Shown here in pieces: positions 8,211 to 15,878 of a DNA stretch of 37,555 bases (positions within the stretch are counted from its first letter, which is position 1; each line of letters begins with the position of its first letter). A model generated the notes under the pieces. That model had not been told where the DNA came from, did no database searches, and saw only the letters and a list, made by a program, of their open reading frames with translations. The position numbers were made by a program, and so were the translations under genes. Source of the DNA: Pseudomonadota bacterium (GTDB lineage: Bacteria; Pseudomonadota; Gammaproteobacteria; Burkholderiales; Burkholderiaceae_E); the NCBI GenBank assembly GCA_029779435.1, contig JAKPAM010000174.1:1-37555 (forward strand). The letters run 5' to 3'.

Positions 8211-9683
8211 GAGCATCACGATCGCCACCGCCGCGATCGACAGCACCAGCACGCCGGCGATCGCGAACGGCAGCATCGCCACATAGGCGTGGCGCTCGCG
8301 CCCGGGCAGGCCGGCCATCGCGCAGGCCATCGACGTGCGCACCGGCGAGAACAGGCTCAGGCAGGTGCCGCTGACGTGCTGCAGCGCGGCGACGACCGGC
8401 ACGGCCAGCCCGGCCTGCGTGGCCAACGCCACCTGAGCGGACATCAGCAGGCTGTTTCCGGGCGTGCCGCTGTTGGTCAACACGCCGAAGGCGCCCGCCA
8501 GCCACGGCGTGGCGAGAACGGTGCCGATGCCGAACGCTTCGAACAAGCGGCTGGCCAACGCGGCGGCGATACCCGATGCCGACAGCGTCTCGGCCATCAT
8601 CGAGAACAGCACGACGGTCAGGATCGCGGGCTTGCCGGCCCGCCAGGCGTCGCGCCATGCCGCCACCGCCGAATCGGCCGGCCGCCGCACGCGCAGCGTC
8701 AGGCAACCGGCGACGAGCAGCCAGGTGCCCGCATGGAACAGCGGTGACCACGCCGGCGCATCGGCCCACGGCGCCATGCGCAGCGTGTTCTTCAGCCACT
8801 CGGACAACGGTCCCACGAGCCGGGTCGACAGCAGCCATCCGATCAGCAGCAGATGCGGCAGCACATGCCGTGCCGCGGCCGCCAGCGCCGCGCGATCCGG
8901 CCGCCGCTCGACGACGAACCGCGCGACGATCAACGGCCCGAAACCGGCCAGTAAAGCGGTCTCCGGCCCCACCAGCCAGGTCGCGGCCATCAACAGGCTC
9001 ATCGCCACCAGCATCCAGGCCGCCTCGCCGACCCGCTGACGCGGCGCCGCCCCCACCCCGGCCCGCTCGGCCAGCCGCCAGAACAACGGCAACCACACCG
9101 CCAGCAGCGCGGCGACGAACAGGCCGCTGATCAATGCCAGCGTCGTCGGCGGGATCCGCGCGAAGCTGGCGCCGACGATCGTGCCGCTGGCCATCGCGCC
9201 CCAGGGAATGAAGGTCTGGCTCAGCAGCGAGAACGCGGCCAGATCGAGCGGCGCGACGCCCAGCGTACGCACCAGCGTCAGCGTGCCGACCATGCCGACG
9301 CCGAAGCCGGTCACCGATTCGGCGAACGGACCGACGATGAAGCACGCGGTGAACAACAGGCGGCGGCGCGCGCGCGGATCGGCGGCGGCTGCCGGCTCGC
9401 CTCGTCGCCAGCCATCACTATCACCACCGCCAGCGCCGCGGCCTGCTGCCTGCCAGAACAGCAGCCCGCCGAAGATATAAGGAACGATCGTCCAGCCGAT
9501 CCATGCGCCACGCGCCAGCGCACCGCCGACGTCGCGCGCGGACAAGGCCGCCGGCGCGCTGAGCGCGGCGACGAGAATGGCCAGCAAGGTGCCGGCCGCG
9601 GCGGCGGTCGCGGCCGAAGCGCGGCCGCTGGCGATCAGCCCGACGACGGCGAGCGCGGGCAGGGACCAGATCAACAAAAGCAT
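8199..9683 (-). CDS. L-lactate permease (LctP) family transporter
   Basis: About 494 residues with 12 or more hydrophobic segments, beginning MLLLIWSLPALAVVGLIASG. Two re-entrant-loop motifs support the family: GPFAESVTGFGVGMVG near residue 120 and TNSGTPGNSLLMSAQV near residue 400, matching the E-x-x-x-G-F-G and T/S-G-rich loops of LctP-type carboxylate permeases. It is slightly shorter than typical members (about 530-560), and the motifs are divergent, so the substrate may be another 2-hydroxycarboxylate such as glycolate. The open frame continues 90 codons upstream, but that part is arginine/proline-rich and unlike a membrane protein; the ATG at 9681-9683 fits the first helix. A GAGGAGA lies somewhat far upstream. 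The gap up to the next gene holds nothing recognisable. Confidence 0.82.
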   Translation of the reverse strand: MLLLIWSLPALAVVGLIASGRASAATAAAAGTLLAILVAALSAPAALSARDVGGALARGAWIGWTIVPYIFGGLLFWQAAGRGAGGGDSDGWRRGEPAAAADPRARRRLLFTACFIVGPFAESVTGFGVGMVGTLTLVRTLGVAPLDLAAFSLLSQTFIPWGAMASGTIVGASFARIPPTTLALISGLFVAALLAVWLPLFWRLAERAGVGAAPRQRVGEAAWMLVAMSLLMAATWLVGPETALLAGFGPLIVARFVVERRPDRAALAAAARHVLPHLLLIGWLLSTRLVGPLSEWLKNTLRMAPWADAPAWSPLFHAGTWLLVAGCLTLRVRRPADSAVAAWRDAWRAGKPAILTVVLFSMMAETLSASGIAAALASRLFEAFGIGTVLATPWLAGAFGVLTNSGTPGNSLLMSAQVALATQAGLAVPVVAALQHVSGTCLSLFSPVRTSMACAMAGLPGRERHAYVAMLPFAIAGVLVLSIAAVAIVMLARS

Positions 9684-9849
9684 GCGCGACCGCCGCGGCG
9701 TCTCCTCGAAGCGCCGCGATCGGTCGCGGACGAACCGGGATGATAACGGAGGTCGAGGCTTGCGCTTTGGCCCGTGGTCGAGGGCCGCTCGCGCCGGGAC
9801 CGGCTGCTCGCCGAGGAGCCGCGAGGGTGATGGCCCCCGGGGCCCGCCG

Positions 9850-10482
9850 CTAAGCCGCCTGCGCGTGCGGGGCGCCGCCGAACCGGTCGTTGGCCGGCCG
9901 GTCGACGACCGGGCGATAAGCGCCGTGGCCGCTGGCGATCGCCGACACCGCATCGCTGTGCACGATCAGCGCGCCGGTCGCCTCCAACGCGCGGCCCAGC
10001 GCACGGTCGTCCTCGTCGATGCACGACGAGAACCCCGCGCTCTTGCAGTACGTGGCCGAGCTGACGCCGAAGTTGCCGGCATGCACGCCGGCCCCCCCGG
10101 CAGCCGGCACCGGCGGCGGCGCGTCGTGCAGCGCCGTACGCCCGCAGACGACGTCGGCGCGCGCGGCGAGCTGGGCGGCCAGCCAGTCTTCATCGACGAC
10201 CGCGTGCGCATTGACGAACGCCAGCCAGCGGGCGCCCGCCCAGACCGCCATGTCGGCGCCGGCGGTGCGGGCCACCGATACGTCGCGGATCGACGTGCAG
10301 ACCGTCACCGCGCCGGCCTCGCGCGCGATGGCCTCGGTGCCATCCGAGCAGTCGTCGGCGACGACGACGATCATCACGGGTTCACCAGCCAGCCCCGGAT
10401 GGCTGGCGGCTCGCTGAAGGGATGCCAGGCAACGGCCGATCCGTTGCGCTTCGTTATGCGCGGGGACGATGACGGCGAGCAA
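9850..10482 (-). CDS. Family-2 glycosyltransferase-like protein with altered DxD
   Basis: A 210-residue protein of GT-A fold. It opens with LAVIVPAHNEAQRIGRCLASL and has the nucleotide-binding acidic pair in VVVADDCSDGTEAIA (Asp43-Asp44). The usual DxD metal site after the fourth strand reads FVNAHAVVDEDWL, with Asn91-Ala92-His93 in place of Asp-x-Asp. Downstream CIDEDDRALGRALE resembles the acceptor/catalytic acidic region of the family. I chose the TTG start at 10480-10482 because AAGGAG stands nine bases upstream (10491-10496). The GTG at 10528-10530 lacks such a site and would add the lysine-rich PARAPQKKRKYKENT. No partner sugar genes are nearby, so its acceptor is unknown. Activity is doubtful unless another acidic residue binds metal. 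Confidence 0.75.
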   Translation of the reverse strand: MLAVIVPAHNEAQRIGRCLASLQRAASHPGLAGEPVMIVVVADDCSDGTEAIAREAGAVTVCTSIRDVSVARTAGADMAVWAGARWLAFVNAHAVVDEDWLAAQLAARADVVCGRTALHDAPPPVPAAGGAGVHAGNFGVSSATYCKSAGFSSCIDEDDRALGRALEATGALIVHSDAVSAIASGHGAYRPVVDRPANDRFGGAPHAQAA

Positions 10483-10628
10483 GGTGTTCTCCTTGTACTT
10501 TCTCTTTTTTTGGGGTGCCCTGGCGGGCACCGAATGCAGCGGGAATCAGCGTAGTCGCTCCGCGCGCGCGAAGCTGTCCGCCAGCAGGCGCCAGTCTTGT
10601 AGGCCAAGACCGCATCGGTCGATCGACG

Positions 10629-11396
10629 TCATCCGGCCATCCCGCGCACGAGCCGCGCGAACGCATCCGGACATTCGACCGCGCTCAGGTGCGCGGCCGG
10701 CAATGTCTCCATCCGCGCGCCGGGAATCGCCGCGGCGATCTGCTCGGACCATGCGACCGGCGTGCCTTCGTCGAAGGTGCCGGCGATGACGAGCGTCGGC
10801 ACCGCGATCGTGCGATTGCCCGCGCGCAGATCGATGCCGCCGACCGCACCGCAGGCCCACGCATACTGGGCCGAATCGTTCGCGCATAGCGTGCGATGCA
10901 AGCGCGCGGCCGCGTCCGCACCTTCCGGCGTCGCGCGGAACGACGACGTCAGCCAGCGCTCGATCGCGCCATCGGCGACGGCGGCGACGCCGTCGCGCCG
11001 CACGGTCTCGATACGCGCCTGCCACGTCGACGTGTCGGGGTAATGCGAGGCGGAGTTGGCGATCGTCAGGCTGGCCAGCAGCTCGGGGCGCGACGCGGCC
11101 AGCGCCTGCCCGGTCATCCCGCCCATCGACAGCCCGACGAAATGCACCGGCCGTCCCCCGGCCTGCCGCTCGATCAGCGCGGCCGCATCCTCGGCCAGCG
11201 CCTCGATCGGGTAAGGACCGTCGGCGCGTGCCGATCGGCCGTGGCCGCGATGGTCATAGCGCAGCACGCGCAGATACGGCGTCAGCTGCGGCACGAGCCG
11301 ATCCCACATGTGTAGATCGCAGCCCAGCGCGTGGCTTAGCACGACGAGCGGCGCATCGGTGCGTCCTTCGGCGATGCAATGCAAATCGACGGGCAT
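10629..11396 (-). CDS. Alpha/beta hydrolase, 3-oxoadipate enol-lactonase (PcaD)-like
   Basis: Cytoplasmic hydrolase of 255 residues. The oxyanion strand is LVVLSHALGCDLHMWD, then RVLRYDHRGHGRSA, and the nucleophile elbow is GLSMGGM. The acid residue is probably in VIAGTFDEGTPV and the histidine in AAHLSAVECPDAF, giving a complete Ser-Asp-His triad. Overall pattern matches PcaD, which opens 3-oxoadipate enol-lactone in the beta-ketoadipate pathway, but related esterases share it and no other pca genes are visible. A strong site (GGGGAGA) precedes the ATG. A possible promoter lies in the 135-bp gap after the Crp-type regulator gene. Confidence 0.85.
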   Translation of the reverse strand: MPVDLHCIAEGRTDAPLVVLSHALGCDLHMWDRLVPQLTPYLRVLRYDHRGHGRSARADGPYPIEALAEDAAALIERQAGGRPVHFVGLSMGGMTGQALAASRPELLASLTIANSASHYPDTSTWQARIETVRRDGVAAVADGAIERWLTSSFRATPEGADAAARLHRTLCANDSAQYAWACGAVGGIDLRAGNRTIAVPTLVIAGTFDEGTPVAWSEQIAAAIPGARMETLPAAHLSAVECPDAFARLVRGMAG

Positions 11397-11487
11397 CGAT
11401 TTCTCCCCAGTGAGTTCGGTCGGCGCTCATTGTGCATCAAACGCGTGACAATCTGATGTCGGTCGGCCCCTTACAGGGACATCCCCG

Positions 11488-11515
11488 ATCATAAGTGTTG
11501 TAAGCGACGCAGCAA
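11488..11515 (-). promoter_or_regulatory. Candidate promoter of the hydrolase gene
   Basis: On the minus strand TTGCTG (11515-11510), a 16-bp spacer and TATGAT (11493-11488, five of six consensus bases) lie about 90 bp upstream of the hydrolase start. Its only distinctive part is the -10 box. Confidence 0.4.
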
Positions 11516-11531
11516 TGACAGATCCGATCGT

Positions 11532-12224
11532 CTACTCGGTCGCGATGGCGATCGAAGTGAGTCGCACCGGATCGAGCAGCCGCACTCGCCCGTATCCGCG
11601 TTCGATCAACCCTTGAGCTTCCCATTCGGCAAGAAGCCGATAGATCGTCTGGCGCGTCACCCCCACCATCGCCGCGAGGTCTTCCTGGGTCACCCGCGGC
11701 TCGTTGCCATCCTTGTGTTCCGCGATCGCATAGTCGGACATCGCGAGGAGCGTCTGCGCGGTCCTCGCGGCGTAGTCGAGCGTGCGGTGATTGGACAGCA
11801 GCGCGAGCGTCCGCCGGTATAGCACCACCACGCAACGCCCGAAATCGAACGCGTTGCGCCAATGCCTGGACATGATGTCGGCGATCACCGCGCTAGGCAG
11901 CCGCAGCAGGACGGAGGGTTCGACAGCGATCGCCGTATAGGGTCGCGGCAAGCCGTCGAACTCCGAGATCACGCCGAACCACATCCCGCTGTGCATCGCG
12001 CCGAAAAGCAGGTGCTTGCCACCCGGCGTCAACTGCGAGAGCCGGACACCTCCGGTAATGACGCAGAACATTCCTGTCGACACATCGTCCATCGTGTAGA
12101 CGATCTGACCGGCGCCATACGTCCTTTCGATCGCCAGATCGACCAGCAAGTCCGCCATCTCCGGCCGGAGCGACGCGAACCAGGGATCGCGATTCAGACA
12201 GGCAATCTTGTCGTCTCGGTTCAT
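11532..12224 (-). CDS. Crp/Fnr-family transcriptional regulator
   Basis: 230 residues: an N-terminal cNMP-type jelly roll (about 10-125), a long dimer helix (125-160), and a C-terminal winged helix with TQEDLAAMVGVTRQTIYRLLAEW. The recognition helix has Arg191, Gln192 and Arg196 at the positions of Arg180, Glu181 and Arg185 of E. coli CRP. The cAMP pocket is not conserved: the expected GE and RS pairs are replaced around FGVISEFDG and PYTAIA. The N-terminus also lacks the FNR four-cysteine iron-sulfur pattern. The ligand is therefore unknown, possibly a pathway 2-oxoacid. A GAGGAGG site supports the ATG at 12224. The gene is divergent from the complete oxidoreductase gene, with a Crp-like palindrome in the 114-bp gap. 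It is the likely regulator of the island to its right. Confidence 0.92.
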   Translation of the reverse strand: MNRDDKIACLNRDPWFASLRPEMADLLVDLAIERTYGAGQIVYTMDDVSTGMFCVITGGVRLSQLTPGGKHLLFGAMHSGMWFGVISEFDGLPRPYTAIAVEPSVLLRLPSAVIADIMSRHWRNAFDFGRCVVVLYRRTLALLSNHRTLDYAARTAQTLLAMSDYAIAEHKDGNEPRVTQEDLAAMVGVTRQTIYRLLAEWEAQGLIERGYGRVRLLDPVRLTSIAIATE

Positions 12225-12270
12225 GCTGCCTCCTCGCCGTTTCGAACGTCTCCGGTCGGCTGTCGAGCGA

Positions 12271-12290
12271 AATGTAATCGCTTTTGCATT
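12271..12290. promoter_or_regulatory. Crp-like operator, site 1 (regulator / oxidoreductase divergent gap)
   Basis: AATGTAA-N6-TTGCATT is an inverted repeat with one mismatch and the exact 7-6-7 layout of E. coli CRP sites (AATGTGA-N6-TCACATT). Its centre is at 12280.5. A sister site occurs at 19866-19885. Confidence 0.7.
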
Positions 12291-12309
12291 CTGGCGCGAG
12301 GCTTCGGTG

Positions 12310-12315
12310 TAGCTT
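12310..12315 (+). promoter_or_regulatory. Weak -10 box of the oxidoreductase gene
   Basis: TAGCTT starts 29.5 bp from the centre of site 1, which would put the transcription start near 12322 and the operator centre near -41.5, as in class-II Crp activation. The box itself is poor (three of six), consistent with dependence on an activator. Confidence 0.35.
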
Positions 12316-12338
12316 GGCGGAAAGCAAGGAGGAGATCG

Positions 12339-15300
12339 ATGACGGAGTACGCCCCGCCCCGCGCCGAGGCAACGCTGGATGATAAGTACACGCTCGAACA
12401 GGGCGTGGTCTTCATGACCGGCATCCAGGCGCTGGTGCGATTGCCGATCGAACAGCGACGCCGGGATCGGACGGCCGGGCACCGCACCGCCGGCTATGTT
12501 TCGGGCTATCAGGGGTCGCCGCTGGCGGCCATCGACGGGGCGTTGCGCAAGGCCCATGCCCAACTGGAAGCCCACGACGTCGTCTTCCGTCCCGGCGTGA
12601 ACGAAGAGCTGGCGGCCACCGCCGTGCACGGGACGCAGTACGTCGGCATGTTTCCGGGCGCCCGCTACGACGGCGTCTTCGGCATCTGGTACGGGAAGGG
12701 TCCCGGCGTCGATCGCTCCGTCGATGCGCTGCGCCACGCCAATTGGGCGGGCACGAGCCGTCTGGGCGGCATGCTGGTGCTGGCGGGCGACGACCACGGC
12801 GCCAAGTCGTCCACCGTCGCCTGCTACTCCGACATCGTCTTCGAGTCCTGCGGCATGCCGGTTCTCTATCCGTCGACGACGCAGGAGATTCTGGATTTCG
12901 GCTTGCACGGCATCGCGCTGAGCCGCTTCTCGAGCCTGGCGGTCGGCATGAAGCTGGTGACCGACGTCGTCGAGAGCGCGGGCCCGGTCTCGCTAACCCC
13001 CGATGCTCCGCCCATCGTGGAGCCCGACGACTTCACGCCCCCGCCGGGCGGACTGGCGATCCGCCCCTATGAGATGGCGCTGCTGCCGGTCGAGGAGCGC
13101 CTGTATCACGAGCGTCTCTACGCGGCGCTCGCCTATATTCGCGCCAATCGACTGAACCGCGTGACCCTGCCGGCGGCCGGCGCCACCGTGGGAATCGTGA
13201 CGGCCGGCAAGGCCCACCAGGACGTTCAAGGCGCGCTGGCCGTGCTCGGCCTCGATGCCGCTCGCGCCGAAGCACTGGGCGTGCGCGTGCTGAAGCTCGG
13301 CGTGGTCTGGCCGGTCGAACCGACCGTCGTGCGGGACTTCGCGCAGGGGCTGCAAACGCTCGTCGTGGTCGAGGAGAAGCGTCCGCTGATCGAAGCGCAG
13401 TTGCGCTCGATCCTGTATGGGCAGCCCGGGGCGCCGGCGATCCTGGGCAAAGTGCGCAGCGGTCATCTCTATGACCCGCAGCCCGACTGGCTGTTTCCGA
13501 ATTTCGGCGAAACGTCACCGACGATGGTCGCGCGGTTGCTGGCGCATCTGCTCGCGTCACGCGATCCGGCCCTCGCTTCCCGGCTGCCGGAGCCTGCCCC
13601 ATCCGAGGGACTGCCGGCGCCGATCGCGCGCACGCCGAGCTTCTGCTCCGGCTGCCCGCACAATCGCTCGACACGCCTGCCCGCGGGAAGCCGGGCGCTG
13701 GCGGGGATCGGCTGCCACGGCATGCAGGTGTTTCTCGATCCCGAGAACTGCAAGACTGTCGCGCAGATGGGCGGAGAAGGCATGCACTGGATGGGCCAGG
13801 CGCCGTTCACGTCCGAGACGCACGTCTTCGCCAACATCGGCGACGGTACGTTCGCGCATTCGGGTTCGCTGGCGATCCGTCAGGCCGTCGCGTTCGATGC
13901 GCGGATCACTTACAAGCTGCTCGTCAATGGCTTCGTGTCGATGACGGGCGGACAGACGATCGCGGGTGGGCAGTCGGTACCGCGCATCGTCGAAGGACTG
14001 CTCGCCGAAGGCGTCCGGAAGATCGTCGTCGTCACCGATGATCTGGACAAGTACGCCGGCGTCCGATTGCCCGCCGACGTGCCGCTCGAGCATCGCAGCC
14101 AGATGGAACGCGTTCAGAAGGAACTCAGGGAGTATCCGGGCGTCTCGGTGATCGTCTACGAGCAGCCCTGCGCGACCGAGCGCCGGCGGTTGCGCAAGCA
14201 AGGCAAATGGGAAGACCCGGCCAAGCGGACCTTCATCAATCATCGTGTCTGCGAGGGATGCGGAGACTGCGGCAAGGCGTCCACCTGTCTGTCGATCGAG
14301 CCGCGCGAAACGCCGTTCGGCAGAAAGCGCCAGATCAACCAATCGTCGTGCAATAAGGATTTCTCCTGCATCGAGGGCTTCTGTCCGAGCTTCGTCACCG
14401 TGCACGGCGGCAAGCTGCGCGGCCCGGATCGCCGCGACGCCAGGCTCCAGCCGTTCGAGGTGCCGCAGCCGGAACGTCCCGTGCTCTCCGGGACTTATTC
14501 GGTCCTGGTCGGTGGCATCGGCGGGACCGGGGTGGTAACGGTGGGGCAGGTGCTGGCGATGGCGGCCCACATCGACGGAACGCCCTGCCTGTCGCTCGAC
14601 GTCATGGGGATGGCGCAAAAGTACGGCGCCGTCTTCTCGCACCTGAACTTCGCCAGCGACACCGGCAAGCTGAACGCCGCCCGAATCGGCATCGGCCAGA
14701 CGGACGCGCTGATCGGCTGCGATCTGATCGTGGCGTCGGGCCACGAGCCCACTGCCACGCTGGCGCCGGGACGCAGCAAAGCCGTGTTGTGCGCCGACGT
14801 CATTGCCACCGCCGAATTCGCCAGGGACGCCGACTGGACCGCCTCTCCCGAGACGCTCATCGAGCGGATCGAACGCGTGGTCGGCGCCGAAGCCCTGACC
14901 ACGGTCGACGGCCAGCGACTTGCCGTCGGCCTGCTGGGCGATGCAGTCGCCAGCAACATGATGATGGTCGGCGTGGCATGGCAAAAGCGCCTGATCCCAC
15001 TGTCGCTGGCCGCCATCCGTCGAGCGATCGAACTCAATGGCGTGCAGGTTCCGATGAACCTGGCATCCTTCGAATGGGGGCGCTGCATCGCCGACGACCC
15101 GCAACGCGTCGAACGGATGCTGCAGGGCGGCCAGGTCGTCACGTTCCACCCGCGTCGCACCGAGCAGCCGTTGCCCGAACGGATCGAATCGTTCAAGACC
15201 GAACTGACCGCCTACGGCGGAGCCGCGCTCGCCAGACGCTATGCCAGGTTCGTCGAAGCGGCGAGACAGGCCGATCCGGCGCCCGATGGCCAGCCGTCAT

Positions 15301-15830
15301 TTACGGCTGCCGTCGCCGCGTCCTATTACAAACTGCTGGCGGTCAAGGACGAATGGGAAGTGGCACGACTCCATGCCAGTCCCGCCTTCATACAGGAAAT
15401 CGCGGCGACGTTCGAAGGAGATTTCGAGCTGCATTTCCACGTCGGCGCCTGGCCGTTCGCACGCACCGATCCGGTCACCGGCCGGCCGGTCAAGCGCGAG
15501 CTGGGCCCCTGGTTGATGAACGCCTTCCGCCTGATGGCACGGATGCGAAGGCTCCGAGGTACCTGGCTCGATCCATTCCGACACAATGCGGAGCGCGCGC
15601 TCGATCGGCGACTGCTGGCCCAGTTCGAAGCCGACATGCCGAAGTTGCAGTCCTCGCTGCGTGCCGACAACTACGAAACGGCCGTCGCGATCGCCAGGCT
15701 GCCGGAGCGGATCAGAGGCTATGGGCACGTACGCGTCGCGCACGCCGAGCAAGCCGATGCCGAGCGCCGGCGCCTGCTTCAGCGCCTGGAAGCCCCGCGA
15801 ATCGTCGAAGTGGTCCGCCAGGTCGGCTGA
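12339..15830 (+). CDS. Indolepyruvate ferredoxin oxidoreductase, fused IorA/IorB type (complete)
   Basis: Cytoplasmic 1163-residue enzyme that decarboxylates a 2-oxoacid to an acyl-CoA, passing electrons to ferredoxin. Pyrimidine-side domain: TLDDKYTLEQG, GYQGSPLAA, WYGKGPGVDR, GDDHGAKSS. Diphosphate-binding domain: CSGCPHNRST (Cys436, Cys439), GIGCHGMQ, NIGDGTFAHSG. A cysteine cluster follows (638, 641, 644, 650, then 671, 677, 682) in CEGCGDC...C and CNKDFSCIEGFC, able to hold Fe-S. The IorB gamma domain starts with the glycine loop VGGIGGTGVV near residue 725 and runs to the C-terminus. The ATG at 12339 has an ideal AAGGAGGAGA; upstream in-frame codons are not family-like. Divergent from the Crp-type gene, convergent with the TRAP genes, and a paralogue of the left-edge gene. 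Indolepyruvate is only the namesake substrate. Confidence 0.95.
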   Translation: MTEYAPPRAEATLDDKYTLEQGVVFMTGIQALVRLPIEQRRRDRTAGHRTAGYVSGYQGSPLAAIDGALRKAHAQLEAHDVVFRPGVNEELAATAVHGTQYVGMFPGARYDGVFGIWYGKGPGVDRSVDALRHANWAGTSRLGGMLVLAGDDHGAKSSTVACYSDIVFESCGMPVLYPSTTQEILDFGLHGIALSRFSSLAVGMKLVTDVVESAGPVSLTPDAPPIVEPDDFTPPPGGLAIRPYEMALLPVEERLYHERLYAALAYIRANRLNRVTLPAAGATVGIVTAGKAHQDVQGALAVLGLDAARAEALGVRVLKLGVVWPVEPTVVRDFAQGLQTLVVVEEKRPLIEAQLRSILYGQPGAPAILGKVRSGHLYDPQPDWLFPNFGETSPTMVARLLAHLLASRDPALASRLPEPAPSEGLPAPIARTPSFCSGCPHNRSTRLPAGSRALAGIGCHGMQVFLDPENCKTVAQMGGEGMHWMGQAPFTSETHVFANIGDGTFAHSGSLAIRQAVAFDARITYKLLVNGFVSMTGGQTIAGGQSVPRIVEGLLAEGVRKIVVVTDDLDKYAGVRLPADVPLEHRSQMERVQKELREYPGVSVIVYEQPCATERRRLRKQGKWEDPAKRTFINHRVCEGCGDCGKASTCLSIEPRETPFGRKRQINQSSCNKDFSCIEGFCPSFVTVHGGKLRGPDRRDARLQPFEVPQPERPVLSGTYSVLVGGIGGTGVVTVGQVLAMAAHIDGTPCLSLDVMGMAQKYGAVFSHLNFASDTGKLNAARIGIGQTDALIGCDLIVASGHEPTATLAPGRSKAVLCADVIATAEFARDADWTASPETLIERIERVVGAEALTTVDGQRLAVGLLGDAVASNMMMVGVAWQKRLIPLSLAAIRRAIELNGVQVPMNLASFEWGRCIADDPQRVERMLQGGQVVTFHPRRTEQPLPERIESFKTELTAYGGAALARRYARFVEAARQADPAPDGQPSFTAAVAASYYKLLAVKDEWEVARLHASPAFIQEIAATFEGDFELHFHVGAWPFARTDPVTGRPVKRELGPWLMNAFRLMARMRRLRGTWLDPFRHNAERALDRRLLAQFEADMPKLQSSLRADNYETAVAIARLPERIRGYGHVRVAHAEQADAERRRLLQRLEAPRIVEVVRQVG

Positions 15831-15851
15831 CCCGGCATCGAGAAGGCTCAT

Positions 15852-15870
15852 GGGACGCGATCAGCGCGTC
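15852..15870. terminator. Hairpin between convergent oxidoreductase and TRAP genes
   Basis: Perfect 7-bp stem GGACGCG/CGCGTCC with loop ATCAG in the 48-bp convergent gap. There is no T-tract on either side, so intrinsic termination is uncertain. Confidence 0.4.
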
Positions 15871-15878
15871 CGTCGCGG

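Noticed and set aside
10505..10531. Hairpin GGTGCCC/GGGCACC next to a run of seven T, as a terminator
   Set aside because: On the plus strand the T-run precedes the stem, and on the minus strand an A-run follows it, so neither strand gives a stem followed by U. It sits in the leader of the glycosyltransferase gene.
11410..11460. ATTGT/ACAAT inverted repeat upstream of the hydrolase as a third Crp-like site
   Set aside because: Only five base pairs match, the spacing differs and the TGTA core is absent.
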